Shown one piece after another: positions 18,314 to 28,068 of a stretch of 64,000 nucleotides of DNA. Position 1 is the stretch's first letter. Every line of letters starts with the position of its first letter. The notes under the pieces are model-generated. The model ran no database searches. It was not told the DNA's origin and saw nothing but the letters and a program-made list of their open reading frames with translations. Position numbers and translations under genes: made by a program. The DNA is from Phyllobacterium zundukense. GTDB taxonomy: Bacteria > Pseudomonadota > Alphaproteobacteria > Rhizobiales > Rhizobiaceae. The stretch spans positions 319,001 to 383,000 of the forward strand of contig NZ_CP017942.1 in assembly GCF_002764115.1 (NCBI RefSeq). The letters run 5' to 3'.

Positions 18314-19258
18314 GTGTTAAAGTTTATCCTCAGCAGAATGCTGATGGCCGTGCCGACAATAATCATTGTCGCTGTCACGGTTTTCGCACTTATTCGCCTT
18401 ATTCCAGGCGATCCGGCAGCACTGATGCTCGGTGATCTGGCAGAGCCGCAACAGATTGCGGCACTCCGCTCATCCCTGGGTCTCGATCAGAGTATCCCGG
18501 TTCAGTTCATGATCTGGGTCGGCAATCTGTTTTCAGGCGATTTCGGCAAATCGATCGTCACCGGCGAGCCTGTACTTCATCTTGTCCTGTCACGCTTTTT
18601 CATCAGCGCCCAGATCGTCGTGCTTGCCGTGTTTATCGCCAGCCTGATTGCCGTACCAGCTGGCGTCATTGCCGCATGGAAGCAAAACAGCCTGACTGAT
18701 CTTGCCCTTGTCGGCACCGCAACCGTGCTTCTCTCTATTCCGACCTTCTGGCTCGGCCTGTTGTTATTGCTGTTCTTTGGGTTGAAGCTCGGCTGGGTAC
18801 CTGTCCTTGGCTATATCTCGGTGACGACAGACTGGAAAGCTGGTCTGATCTATATGGCGCTGCCGGTCGCCACGCTGTTCATTCACGAAATGGGTGTCCT
18901 CATCCGCATGGCTCGCGCCTCCACGCTCGAAGTGCTGCGGCTCGACTATATCACCCATGCCCGTGCCAAGGGGCTTTCCGAACAGGCTGTCCTGTGGCGC
19001 CATGCTTTCAAGAATGCGTTCGGCCCGACATGGACAATGATCGGCCTGATCCTCGGCAATTTGCTCGGCGGCATTGCCGTCATCGAGACCGTGTTCTCTA
19101 TCCCCGGCCTTGGCCGACTCCTCGTCGACAGCATCTTTCAGCGTGATTACCCCGTCATCCAGGGTTGTCTGCTGCTGGTCGCCCTCGCCTATGTCCTGGT
19201 CAACCTGATTGTCGACCTCCTTTATCCGCTTTTCGATCCGCGAGTGGCAGCAGAATGA
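18314..19258 (+). CDS. Peptide-type ABC transporter permease (DppB-like)
   Basis: This 314 aa inner-membrane permease starts at a GTG; MLKFILSRMLMAVPTIIIV is the usual DppB opening. It has about six membrane segments, FSGDFGKSI in the first periplasmic loop, the coupling loop near THARAKGLSEQAVLWRHAFKN, and the C-terminus LYPLFDPRVAAE. It heads a second peptide-type operon (permease, permease, fused ATPase, binding protein, M20 amidohydrolase). The stop overlaps the next start (ATGA). Confidence 0.92.
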   Translation: MLKFILSRMLMAVPTIIIVAVTVFALIRLIPGDPAALMLGDLAEPQQIAALRSSLGLDQSIPVQFMIWVGNLFSGDFGKSIVTGEPVLHLVLSRFFISAQIVVLAVFIASLIAVPAGVIAAWKQNSLTDLALVGTATVLLSIPTFWLGLLLLLFFGLKLGWVPVLGYISVTTDWKAGLIYMALPVATLFIHEMGVLIRMARASTLEVLRLDYITHARAKGLSEQAVLWRHAFKNAFGPTWTMIGLILGNLLGGIAVIETVFSIPGLGRLLVDSIFQRDYPVIQGCLLLVALAYVLVNLIVDLLYPLFDPRVAAE

Positions 19259-20073
19259 ACCGTTTCACATTTAACGGTGTCATTGGCGGCACCATCATCG
19301 CACTTCTGTTCGTCGTCGCGGCAACCGGCCTGTTCTGGACACCGTTCGATCCGATGACATTAAGCTTCACGGCCCGGCTCGCGCCGCCAAGCGAATTGCA
19401 TCTGCTGGGAACCGACGAGTTTGGCCGCGACGTGCTGAGCCGTATCATGGTTGGCGCCAGGGCCAGCGTATGGATCGGCGTTGCCACGGTGTTTTTTGCA
19501 GTTACCGCCGGTACATTGATCGGCCTGCTCAGCGGATACGCGAGAGGCTGGGTCGATAGCGTCATCATGGCATTCAACAATGCGCTGCTTGCCTTTCCCG
19601 GCATTCTGCTGGCGCTCGGCCTTCTCGCCGTCTTCGGTGCAAATCAGTACGGCATTATATTCGCACTCGGGATCGCCTACACGCCGTCCATGGCGCGCAT
19701 CGTACGCGGCGCTGTGCTGTCGCTGCGCGAGAAGGAATTCATCGAAGCGTCAAAGATCATGGGCAACAGCGAAATCTACACGATGTTCCGCCATGTCCTC
19801 CCTAACTGCCTCGCGCCGATCACTGTACTCGGCACATCCATGTTCGGCTGGGCGATCCTGTCGGAAAGCGCGTTGAGCTTTCTTGGCCTTGGTGTGCCAC
19901 CTCCCGCGCCAACATGGGGCAATATGCTTGCAGCCGGCCGGCCCTTCATCGAGCAGGCGGCCTGGCTCGGGTTCTTTCCCGGTCTCTGCATTGCCCTGAC
20001 GCTTCTTGGTATCAACCTCCTTGGCGATGCACTGCGCGACAAGCTCGATCCCCGCATGAAAGGTCTGAAATGA
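19255..20073 (+). CDS. Peptide-type ABC transporter permease (DppC-like)
   Basis: This is the 272 aa partner permease. The start at 19255 overlaps the upstream stop, and a longer frame from 19165 only shadows the previous gene. The DppC motifs are LLGTDEFGRDVLSRIMVGAR, the coupling loop IEASKIMGNSEIYTMFRHVL, and SFLGLGVPPPAPTWGNML. It forms the channel with the product of 18314-19258. The stop overlaps the ATPase start by four bases. Confidence 0.92.
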   Translation: MNRFTFNGVIGGTIIALLFVVAATGLFWTPFDPMTLSFTARLAPPSELHLLGTDEFGRDVLSRIMVGARASVWIGVATVFFAVTAGTLIGLLSGYARGWVDSVIMAFNNALLAFPGILLALGLLAVFGANQYGIIFALGIAYTPSMARIVRGAVLSLREKEFIEASKIMGNSEIYTMFRHVLPNCLAPITVLGTSMFGWAILSESALSFLGLGVPPPAPTWGNMLAAGRPFIEQAAWLGFFPGLCIALTLLGINLLGDALRDKLDPRMKGLK

Positions 20074-21701
20074 GCGACCAAAAGCAACTTCTGAGCGTTC
20101 GCGATCTATCGCTCAACGTCGCGCATAGCGGGATGCCGGTCGTCAAGAACGTCAACTTCGACGTCGCACCGGGTGAAATCGTTGGGATCGTCGGTGAATC
20201 CGGTTCTGGCAAGACGCTGGCAACGCGGGCCATCATTGCTCTTATTCCACCCGGTATCCGTCATGCGGGCGGTTCCATCTTCTACAAGGGGAAGGATGTC
20301 CTCAAGGCCAAGGAGGGTGCCCTGCGCCAATTGCGCGGCGGCGAAATCGGCGTTGTCTTCCAGGAACCGATGACTTCCCTCAACCCATCGATGACCATCG
20401 GCCGGCAGCTTGAGGAAGGGCTCATTCTCCACACAAAGCAAAGCCCTACCGAGCGCCGCGAGAATATCCTGAGCATGCTGACCCGTGTCGGACTGAAGGA
20501 TCCCGCGGCTACGCTGACCGCCTACCCCCACGAGTTTTCGGGCGGCATGCGGCAGAGGATCATGCTGGCGTCGGTCATGCTGCTGAAGCCAGCCTTGCTG
20601 ATCGCGGATGAGCCGACAACGGCGCTTGATGCGGTGATCCAGCGAGACGTCATGGAATTGATGGTGGAGTTGACCCGTGCCGAAGGCACCGCTGTTCTTC
20701 TGATCAGCCATGACCTGCCAATGGTCGCGCGCTACACCAACCGCTTCGTCGTAATGGAGCGCGGCGTGGTTGTCGAACAGGGTACGACAGAGAAAATCCT
20801 CACCAAGCCCGAGCACCCATATACACGCAAGCTCCTGTCATCCCTGCCGTTCCGTGGTCATGTGCGTTGCATCGACAAGGTAACGGCGCCGATGATCTCG
20901 GCGCGGGATATCGTCGTCGACTATCCTGGGCGCAAGAGCCTGTTCAAGAAAGGTGCCGCGAAGCGGGCATTGCACGGCATCAGCGTCGATATTCATGTCG
21001 GAGAGGTCGTAGCGCTAGTTGGCGGCTCCGGTTCCGGCAAGACGACGCTTGGACGTACGATTGCCGGTCTGGTGCAGGAAAGCAGCGGCGAAATCCTCTT
21101 TCAAGGCAAGAGCTGCAAGAGCGACTGGTTCGACTATCGCATGAATTGCCAAATGGTATTCCAGGATCCCTATTCCTCACTCGATCCTCGCATGACCATC
21201 TTCGCTCTTGTCGAAGAAGCTCTACGACTGGTTCCTGATCTCAGTGCTGCGGAAAAGAAAAAGCGCGCACTCGACACGCTTGAGGAAGTCGGCCTCGGTG
21301 ACACCTTTGCCGATCGCTATCCGCACCAGTTATCTGGTGGTCAGCGCCAGCGCGTGGCCATCGCCCGTGCCATAGCGCGCCGCCCGAAATTCCTGATTGC
21401 CGACGAGCCGGTCTCCGCCCTTGATGTCACCGTGCGTGCGCAGGTCCTCGAACTCTTTTCAAACTTGCAGAAGCGTTACGGCTTCTCGTGCCTGTTCATC
21501 AGCCATGATCTTGGCGTGGTTGAACAGGTCGCCGACCGCGTGATCGTCATGCAGGACGGCCGGATCGTTGAACAGGGTGATCGCGACACGATCTTCGACG
21601 ATCCGAAGAACGCCTACACGCGCAAACTGCTCTCGGCGATTCCGGCGCTCGATCTCAACGGCAGCGGCGGCGTCACGCTGAAATGGCGTCTTGACGCCTG
21701 A
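20070..21701 (+). CDS. Peptide ABC transporter, fused double ATP-binding protein
   Basis: This 543 aa protein holds two ATPase domains in one chain. Domain 1 has [16 protein letters not shown] and [11 protein letters not shown]; domain 2 has [17 protein letters not shown] and [11 protein letters not shown]. All the ATP-binding and hydrolysis motifs are intact. The start at 20070 overlaps the permease stop. It is organised like the fused ATPase at 1388-3151, but its second domain keeps the canonical ADEP. It energises the permeases upstream. Confidence 0.92.
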   Translation: MSDQKQLLSVRDLSLNVAHSGMPVVKNVNFDVAPGEIVGIVGESGSGKTLATRAIIALIPPGIRHAGGSIFYKGKDVLKAKEGALRQLRGGEIGVVFQEPMTSLNPSMTIGRQLEEGLILHTKQSPTERRENILSMLTRVGLKDPAATLTAYPHEFSGGMRQRIMLASVMLLKPALLIADEPTTALDAVIQRDVMELMVELTRAEGTAVLLISHDLPMVARYTNRFVVMERGVVVEQGTTEKILTKPEHPYTRKLLSSLPFRGHVRCIDKVTAPMISARDIVVDYPGRKSLFKKGAAKRALHGISVDIHVGEVVALVGGSGSGKTTLGRTIAGLVQESSGEILFQGKSCKSDWFDYRMNCQMVFQDPYSSLDPRMTIFALVEEALRLVPDLSAAEKKKRALDTLEEVGLGDTFADRYPHQLSGGQRQRVAIARAIARRPKFLIADEPVSALDVTVRAQVLELFSNLQKRYGFSCLFISHDLGVVEQVADRVIVMQDGRIVEQGDRDTIFDDPKNAYTRKLLSAIPALDLNGSGGVTLKWRLDA

Positions 21702-21742
21702 GACGACGAAATTCCGAACAATCAAACAAGAAGAGTGGAACC

Positions 21743-23287
21743 ATGAAAAAAATACTTCTCTCAGGAACAATCCTCATGATGGCATTCGGTATTGCCGAAG
21801 CGCGTGAGATCAATGTCGCGCAAAGCTCCGATATCCGCAGCAATGTGCCCGGCGTCAACCGTGACGGCAATACGGACTCCGTGATCTTTCATCTCGTTGA
21901 AGGTCTCGTGGGCTACACCGAAAACGGCGATGTCAAGCCGCTCCTCGCCGAGTCCATAGCAGTCTCAGAAGACGGGCTCACCTATACATTCAAGCTGCGC
22001 GACAACGTGAAATTTCACAATGGCGATGCACTGACTGCTGAAGATGTGGTCTGGAACTGGAACCGCTATATGGCGGAAGATACCAAATGGACCTGCCGTT
22101 CCGATTTTGACGGCAGCCGGGCTGTGAAGGTGACCGGTATTGAAGCAACCGATGCACGCACGCTCACCATGAAGATCACCGCACCTTCTGCCGTTTTCCT
22201 GGGCCTCATGGCTCGTCCGGAATGCGGCTATACCGGCATCATCAGTCCGAAATCCATCGCGGCGGATGGTACTTTCATCGCCCCCATTGGCACCGGCCCC
22301 TTTAAATGGGGCGAGTGGAAACGCGGGGAGTATGTCCGCTTGACCAAGTTTGACGACTATGTGTCGCCGCCCAATGACGGTAAGCCCGACGGCATGGTGG
22401 GATCCAAGCGGCCACTGGTGGATGGCGTCAAGTTTTCCGCGATTCCGGATGCATCGACCGTCAAGGCCGGTCTTCAGTCCGGTGCGCTCGACGCTGCCGA
22501 AGTATCGGCGGACCTGGTGGCCGAGTTCAAGGACAATGCTGCCGTTCAGCTGATCATGCAGCGCAACAACGGCAAGAACCTTCTCTATATGCAAACGCGC
22601 GATCCAGTCCTGAGCAACGTCGGCGTCCGCCGTGCCATGGCCGAATCCCTCGACCTAGACCAGCTCGTCGTAGCCGTTTCCAACGGAACCGGGGCAGCAA
22701 ATCCTTCGATGGTTTCGATGGACTCGATCTATTACTCAGACGTTCAGAAGAAAAAAATCTCGATGGATCTCGAAAAGGCCAAGAAGGACCTGGCGGACTC
22801 CGGCTACAAGCGCGAGCCGATCACAATCATCGCCAACAAACGCGGCAATGTGCCAAGCTACCCGGCTGCCGTTGTTGCCCAGGCTATGATGCAGCAAGTC
22901 GGCCTGAACGTGCAGATCGAAGTTCTTGACTATGCGACACAGGTGGATCGCCGCCGGAGCGGCAAATATCAGGTTATCTCCCAGTCGGTGACACCTCGCC
23001 TCGACCCGGCGCTGATGTACAGTTTCTACGTTGGTAACAAGGACAAGAATGCCTCGCTGATGTGGGACAATCCAAAAGCGATCGAGCTGATGGAAGCCGC
23101 CTACAAGGAAGCCGACCAGACCAAGCGGCAGGCGATCTTCAACCAGTTCCACGAGCTGATGCTTGAGGATGTGCCCGGCATATTCCTGTACGATCTCATC
23201 GACATATGGGGCGCTTCGAAGAAACTGCATGGCACACCCGTGTGGCAGTCGAATGTACGCGTTTGGGAAGTTTCACTTGATAACTAA
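21743..23287 (+). CDS. Peptide-type ABC transporter substrate-binding protein
   Basis: This 514 aa periplasmic receptor is of the SBP_bac_5 family. The signal peptide has a cut near IAEAREINVAQ. Family signatures include LAESIAVSEDGLTYTFKL, KFHNGDALTAEDVVWNW and GTGPFKWGEWKRGE. It follows the ATPase by 41 bases. The downstream M20 amidohydrolase suggests the ligand may be an amide-bonded compound such as an N-acyl or aminobenzoyl amino acid; this is inference from context only. Confidence 0.92.
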   Translation: MKKILLSGTILMMAFGIAEAREINVAQSSDIRSNVPGVNRDGNTDSVIFHLVEGLVGYTENGDVKPLLAESIAVSEDGLTYTFKLRDNVKFHNGDALTAEDVVWNWNRYMAEDTKWTCRSDFDGSRAVKVTGIEATDARTLTMKITAPSAVFLGLMARPECGYTGIISPKSIAADGTFIAPIGTGPFKWGEWKRGEYVRLTKFDDYVSPPNDGKPDGMVGSKRPLVDGVKFSAIPDASTVKAGLQSGALDAAEVSADLVAEFKDNAAVQLIMQRNNGKNLLYMQTRDPVLSNVGVRRAMAESLDLDQLVVAVSNGTGAANPSMVSMDSIYYSDVQKKKISMDLEKAKKDLADSGYKREPITIIANKRGNVPSYPAAVVAQAMMQQVGLNVQIEVLDYATQVDRRRSGKYQVISQSVTPRLDPALMYSFYVGNKDKNASLMWDNPKAIELMEAAYKEADQTKRQAIFNQFHELMLEDVPGIFLYDLIDIWGASKKLHGTPVWQSNVRVWEVSLDN

Positions 23288-23300
23288 CAGGCAAGCATTT

Positions 23301-23324
23301 CTCCCGGGCACAGCCGCCCGGGAG
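23301..23324 (+). terminator. GC-rich hairpin between binding protein and amidohydrolase
   Basis: The perfect arms CTCCCGGGC and GCCCGGGAG enclose a six-base loop, starting 13 bases after the binding-protein stop, with no T run. It probably stabilises the upstream mRNA end or attenuates transcription into the amidohydrolase. Confidence 0.5.
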
Positions 23325-23348
23325 CCCCATGCCCAAGAAGGATAAAAC

Positions 23349-24788
23349 ATGAATACCAAGCCATCCGTTGCAGCTATCGCTGCGGCCGTCGACAGGCTGC
23401 AGCCCGAATTTGCTGCGATGAGCAATGCGATCTGGGATTATGCGGAGCTGAGCTTTGCCGAGCACCAATCCGTGAAAACACAGATTTCCATGCTGGAAAA
23501 ATACGGTTTTGGCATTCAACGCAATATTGCCGATATCGAGACGGCCTTCATCGGCGAAGCCGGCAGCGGCAAACCGGTCATTGCCTTCCTCGGCGAGTTC
23601 GACGCTCTCGCTGGCCTTAGCCAGCGGGCCGGGATTGCCCGGGAGGAACCGGTTACGCCCGGCGCAACAGGTCATGGTTGCGGCCACAATCTGCTTGGGA
23701 CAGGTTCGATGCTGGCGGCAGTAGCGCTTGCCGGCCATCTCAAGGCAAATAACCTCCCGGGTACTGTCCGTTATTATGGTTGCCCCGGTGAAGAAGGTGG
23801 ATCGGGCAAGACTTTCATGACGCGGGCTGGCGCTTTCAACGATGTCGATGCAGCTCTGACCTGGCATCCCGCGCCCTTCAATGGCGTACGTTCCACGAAC
23901 AATCTCGCGGTGTTGGAAATCTATTACCGCTTCAAAGGTATCGCTGCCCATGCCTCTAACGGTGCTCATCTCGGCCGTAGCGCCCTCGACGCACTTGAAC
24001 TGATGAACGTCGGCGTCAATTTCCTGCGCGAGCACATGCCGCAGGATTGCCGTGTGCACTACGCCATCACAGACGCTGGCGGAAAGGCAGCAAATGTCGT
24101 GCAATCCCGGACGGAAGCGCTTTACTTGGTCCGAGCGCCGGAAATGCCGACTGCACTGGAGCTGGCGAGCCGCGTCGATCGTATTGCCAAGGGTGCAGCA
24201 ATGATGACGGACACGGAAGTCGAGATTGTCTTCGACCGCGCGGCCACCAACCTTCTGCCGAATATCGCGCTCGAAAGCGCGATACACGCTAATATGGTGC
24301 AGCTTGGACCCGTGCCGTTCGATGAGGCCGATATCGCCTTTGCAAAGCAAATCCAGGACACACTGACCCAGGAAGCCATCAAGAGCAGCGTCAAACTCTA
24401 CCAGATCAAGTCCGACGTGTTTCTCAACAGCAAGGTGGACGGATCAACGCCGCTACATTTGGGCTTGCGTGACTTCGAAGGTGAATCGCATTTTCGCGCT
24501 GGGTCGACAGATGTCGGTGACGTGAGTTGGGTCACGCCAACCGCACAATGCTGGGCGCCGGCATGGGCTATCGGCACCGCACCACACACGTGGCAAGTGG
24601 TTGCGCAGGGAAAGAGCCCGGCTGCCCACAAAGCCTTTGCCCACGCGGCAAAATCGCTGGCAACCACGGGACTTGGCCTGATCCTAAACCCCGACCTTTT
24701 GGCAAGCGCCAAGGCGGAATGGCTGGAGAAAACCGAGGGCCGTCCCTATCAGTGCCCGATACCGGCGCACGTCGGACCGAAACTATAG
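23349..24788 (+). CDS. M20-family amidohydrolase (AbgB/aminobenzoyl-glutamate hydrolase-like)
   Basis: This 479 aa cytoplasmic metallohydrolase has the M20 features FLGEFDALAGLSQ, GATGHGCGHNLLG (metal-binding His/Cys region) and YGCPGEEGGSGKTF (catalytic/metal Glu pair), with a dimerisation lid in the middle. Overall it resembles AbgB, which cleaves p-aminobenzoyl-glutamate. An AAGGA site precedes the ATG. As the last gene of the ABC operon it likely hydrolyses an amide bond in the imported compound. The true substrate is unknown. Confidence 0.88.
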   Translation: MNTKPSVAAIAAAVDRLQPEFAAMSNAIWDYAELSFAEHQSVKTQISMLEKYGFGIQRNIADIETAFIGEAGSGKPVIAFLGEFDALAGLSQRAGIAREEPVTPGATGHGCGHNLLGTGSMLAAVALAGHLKANNLPGTVRYYGCPGEEGGSGKTFMTRAGAFNDVDAALTWHPAPFNGVRSTNNLAVLEIYYRFKGIAAHASNGAHLGRSALDALELMNVGVNFLREHMPQDCRVHYAITDAGGKAANVVQSRTEALYLVRAPEMPTALELASRVDRIAKGAAMMTDTEVEIVFDRAATNLLPNIALESAIHANMVQLGPVPFDEADIAFAKQIQDTLTQEAIKSSVKLYQIKSDVFLNSKVDGSTPLHLGLRDFEGESHFRAGSTDVGDVSWVTPTAQCWAPAWAIGTAPHTWQVVAQGKSPAAHKAFAHAAKSLATTGLGLILNPDLLASAKAEWLEKTEGRPYQCPIPAHVGPKL

Positions 24789-24842
24789 AATCAACTTCAG
24801 CGATACCTCGATGAGCGGACAAGAGAGCGTTGGACGTGCTGT

Positions 24843-25649
24843 TTAGTGGTGCTTGCGGGCTCTGATCGCGTAGCGATGCTGAGACGCCCTCGCCCAGCCT
24901 TTCAGTAGACTGAAGCTTTTGGCCTGCATGCGATGGATCGCACGCATGTCTGTATCGATTGTGACATCAACGAAGCCGGCCTGCCGTAACAGATCTGCGA
25001 CGGCTTCAGCACGCGCGCCCTGTGAGAAATAAACGCGCGAAAGGATGCTGCGGTGCGTTTCCATAAGCTCAGCTGACGATCGTGCCGGTTCGCCCTTCAT
25101 AAGTCCCACGCGCTGGCAAATATCGGACAAACTGATGATTAGCCGCTCCAATCGGTTCGAATTGACGAAATCGCCATCGACGATCAGTACTGCACCCCCG
25201 GGTTTGAGCACGCGCAGCCATTCGGTGAAAGCGGTCGCTGGATCTACCAGCGTCCAGACCAGATGCCGATTGATGATGACATCATAATGGTTGGATGGCT
25301 CCATGGTATTCTCGGCATCACCCAGGCGAAAGGCAATCTTTCGTCCTCGCGCCTTCGCCTTGGCGCGGGCAAGCTCGATCATTGGGTCTGCCCAATCTAT
25401 CCCGGTCACCTTGAAGCCGAGATCGTCCATCAGGTGCGATACGACGCCCGTGCCGCTGGCAAGGTCAAGCGCGGCACGCCCCTTGCCCTCCCCCAAATGC
25501 CTGAGAATGAGTTTATGCCATGCGGCGCGTTCGGCTTCGGAGAAAATCTCGTGTCCCGGCGACTGATCAAAGCCCTCCGCCCGCTCCGACCAATAGGCCT
25601 TGATTTCATCACGAAGATTGAAGTTCGATCCGTCTGCTAGGCTGTCCAT
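24843..25649 (-). CDS. Class I SAM-dependent methyltransferase
   Basis: This 268 aa protein has the Rossmann methyltransferase motifs: ALDLASGTGVVSHLMDDLG (motif I), VTGIDWADPMIELARAKAK (acidic loop), and VLKPGGAVLIVDGDF (post-motif III). It belongs to the broad UbiE/Methyltransf_11 type. It diverges from the iron-type importer at 25756, with which it shares a 106-base promoter region. A role in siderophore or metallophore modification is possible but unproven. It converges with the amidohydrolase gene. Confidence 0.85.
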   Translation of the reverse strand: MDSLADGSNFNLRDEIKAYWSERAEGFDQSPGHEIFSEAERAAWHKLILRHLGEGKGRAALDLASGTGVVSHLMDDLGFKVTGIDWADPMIELARAKAKARGRKIAFRLGDAENTMEPSNHYDVIINRHLVWTLVDPATAFTEWLRVLKPGGAVLIVDGDFVNSNRLERLIISLSDICQRVGLMKGEPARSSAELMETHRSILSRVYFSQGARAEAVADLLRQAGFVDVTIDTDMRAIHRMQAKSFSLLKGWARASQHRYAIRARKHH

Positions 25650-25697
25650 CGTGGCTGTCCCGTGAATTTACTTGGAAGCGTTCTAAAAGATAAATGT

Positions 25698-25712
25698 TGA
25701 CTGATAAAGTCA
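25698..25712 (+). promoter_or_regulatory. Candidate iron-responsive (RirA-type) operator, TGA-N9-TCA
   Basis: TGACTGATAAAGTCA matches the rhizobial iron-responsive operator pattern TGA-N9-TCA and is partly palindromic (TGACT/AGTCA). It lies 43 bases before the first binding-protein gene, between divergent genes, and could serve both. No second box is obvious. Confidence 0.45.
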
Positions 25713-25755
25713 TCAAATAATAAAACGCACCAGCTTTCCACTGGAGTTACGAAGA

Positions 25756-26889
25756 ATGCGGTTGTTTGACAAGGCAGCTTTAGCCGCCATGGGTCTATGC
25801 GTTTTCTTTTCCGCCAATGCATTCGCGGAAAAGATCACCATCAAGGATGTGACCGGGCGCAATGTCGAAGTAAATGCGCCTGTCAAGCATGTGATACTTG
25901 GCGAGGGCCGGCAGATTTATTTCGCCGCTGTGCTCGACCGGGATGAACCGTTCAAGCGTATCGTCGGCTGGCGCGATGATCTGCCAAAGGCAGATCCGGA
26001 AAGCTACGCTGCCTACCTCGCGAAATATCCCGAAGTTGCCAAGCTGCCAACCTTCGGCGGCATGAAAGATGGAACGTTCGATGTAGAACAGGCGGTTGCA
26101 CTCAAACCGGACGTCATCATTATGAATGTCGACGCAAAGACCGCGACCGAAGAAGCGGGATATATCGAAAAACTTGGCAAGGTTGGTATACCTTTGGTCT
26201 ACGTGGATTTCCGTGAGAAGCCCATGGAAAACACAGAGCCGAGCATGCGCATCATCGGCAAGCTTTTCGGCAAGGAGGAGAAGGCTGAGGAGTTTATCAA
26301 GTTCCGCGCCGACAGCATCGCCAAGGTCACAGACGTTCTTGCCCGGGAAACCCCGGCAAAGCCGCTTGTCTTCGTTGAGCGCGCGGGCGGTTATTCCGAC
26401 GATTGCTGCATGTCATTCGGCAATGAAAACTTTGGCAAGATGGTCGAATTCGCCGGCGGCACCAATATGGCCAAGGATATTATTCCTGGCACATTCGGCA
26501 CTGTGAACCCGGAACAGATTATCGCATCCAACCCGGATCAGATTATTATTACCGGCGGCAACTGGCAGGGTTATGTGCCTGGCGGCAACTGGGTCGGTGT
26601 CGGCTACGGCGCCGATGAGACGGAAGCGCTGCGCAAACTGGAAAATCTGACGAAGCGCCCGGCATTCACCGGTGTCAAGGCCGTCCAGGACGGCAATGTC
26701 CACGCCATCTGGCACCAGTTCTATAACAACCCCTATCAGTTTGTCGCCATTCAGGAGATTGCCAAGTGGCTGCATCCCGACCTGTTCAAGGATCTCGATC
26801 CCGAGATGACATTCAAGGAGCTGCACGAACGTTTCCTGCCGCTTCCCTATAAGAGTGGCTATTTTGTATCGCTGCGCGCCGAGGGCTAA
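25756..26889 (+). CDS. Iron/siderophore-type ABC transporter substrate-binding protein 1
   Basis: This 377 aa periplasmic receptor is of the FepB/BtuF (Peripla_BP_2) type. The signal peptide ends near SANAFA. Features are ITIKDVTGRNVEVNAPVKHV at the start of the mature protein, FDVEQAVALKPDVIIMN, and PEQIIASNPDQIII. An unusual adjacent Cys pair occurs in DDCCMSFG, conserved in the next gene. It is the first gene of an importer operon with a second binding protein, one permease and one ATPase. The ligand is inferred to be iron-related from the family and upstream box. Confidence 0.88.
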   Translation: MRLFDKAALAAMGLCVFFSANAFAEKITIKDVTGRNVEVNAPVKHVILGEGRQIYFAAVLDRDEPFKRIVGWRDDLPKADPESYAAYLAKYPEVAKLPTFGGMKDGTFDVEQAVALKPDVIIMNVDAKTATEEAGYIEKLGKVGIPLVYVDFREKPMENTEPSMRIIGKLFGKEEKAEEFIKFRADSIAKVTDVLARETPAKPLVFVERAGGYSDDCCMSFGNENFGKMVEFAGGTNMAKDIIPGTFGTVNPEQIIASNPDQIIITGGNWQGYVPGGNWVGVGYGADETEALRKLENLTKRPAFTGVKAVQDGNVHAIWHQFYNNPYQFVAIQEIAKWLHPDLFKDLDPEMTFKELHERFLPLPYKSGYFVSLRAEG

Positions 26890-26925
26890 TCGACTTTCGG
26901 CATTTTCGAACGAGGTTTTCAGACG

Positions 26926-28068
26926 ATGATTTTGAACAGAGCTATTTTGGTGCTTACCGCTGCTTTACTCTTGACGGCAACGCCGGCGGTAGCTGACAAG
27001 ACAACAATTACCGACGTCACGGGCCGGCAGGTGGAACTTGACCTACCCGCAAAGCGCGTCCTTGTCGGCGAGGCGCGGCAGATTCACGTGATCGCCGCGC
27101 TAAAGGGCGAGCATCTGTTCGACACGATCGTCGGCTGGCGCGATGACATGATCAAGAAGGATCCGGATTCCTACGAAGCTTACCGCGAACGCTTTCCGGC
27201 GCTCGAAAGCCTGCCGCAAACCGGCTACATACCCAGCGGGACATTCAGCCTGGAGGGAGCTATTGCCCTGAAGCCGGATATCCTGACCCTGAACCTCGAG
27301 GCGCAGAAATCCGCACAGGAATCCGGTATCGAGGAAAAGGCTGCCGCCGCAGGTATTGCGATCGTTTACCTCGATTTCCGGGTTGATCCGGCGAAGAACA
27401 GCGAGAAGAGTATCGAGCTGCTTGGCAGCATCTTCGGCGAGAAGACAAAGGCGGCGGAGTTCATCGCCTATCGCCGTGCCCAGATTGCACTTGTCACCGA
27501 ACGCCTCGCCAAGGCGGGGAACATCGTGCGCCCCAAAGTCTTCATCGAGCGCTCGCCCGGCATCTCGGGCGACAATGTGTGCTGCCGAACTTTCGGCCCT
27601 GCCAATTTTGGTGAGATGGTCGAACTGGCAGGCGGCCATAACATTGCAACCGACGTCATCAGCACCACTTTTGGCGATCTCAATCCCGAGCAGATCGTCG
27701 TAAGCAATCCGGACCACGTGATCGTCACGGGCGCGAACTGGGCCGCAGAATCGGATATCAACCAGTTTGTGCATGTCGGGCGCGGTGCTGACCCGGAAAA
27801 CGCCCGTACAAAACTCGAAGCGTTGATGGAACGCCCCGCCTTTTCCAGCCTCGCCGCGGTCAAGAATGGCAAGGTGCACGCCGTTTGGCACCAGTTCTAC
27901 GGCGTTCCCTATGAGTTCGTTCCGATCCAGCAATTTGCCAAATGGTTCCATCCCGATCTGTTTGGCGATCTCGATCCAGACAAGACGTTCAGGGAGTTTC
28001 ATGAACGGTTTTTGCCGATCATCTACCGTCCAGGCTATTTCGTCTCACTTCCTGCAGGCGAAGAGTGA
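26926..28068 (+). CDS. Iron/siderophore-type ABC transporter substrate-binding protein 2
   Basis: This 380 aa protein is a paralogue of the preceding gene. It shares ITDVTGRQVELDLPAKRV, VGWRDDMIKKDP, FSLEGAIALKPDIL, a Cys-Cys pair in DNVCCRTFGPANFGEM, and VHAVWHQFYGVPYEFV. The signal peptide cut is probably near TPAVA. The tandem copies probably arose by duplication and may widen ligand range or deliver different chelates to one permease. The stop TGA overlaps the permease ATG by one base. Confidence 0.88.
   Translation: MILNRAILVLTAALLLTATPAVADKTTITDVTGRQVELDLPAKRVLVGEARQIHVIAALKGEHLFDTIVGWRDDMIKKDPDSYEAYRERFPALESLPQTGYIPSGTFSLEGAIALKPDILTLNLEAQKSAQESGIEEKAAAAGIAIVYLDFRVDPAKNSEKSIELLGSIFGEKTKAAEFIAYRRAQIALVTERLAKAGNIVRPKVFIERSPGISGDNVCCRTFGPANFGEMVELAGGHNIATDVISTTFGDLNPEQIVVSNPDHVIVTGANWAAESDINQFVHVGRGADPENARTKLEALMERPAFSSLAAVKNGKVHAVWHQFYGVPYEFVPIQQFAKWFHPDLFGDLDPDKTFREFHERFLPIIYRPGYFVSLPAGEE

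Noticed and set aside
23196..24350. A 384-codon minus-strand frame
   Set aside because: It is antisense to the binding-protein end and the M20 amidohydrolase, whose motifs are intact, and it has no family features.
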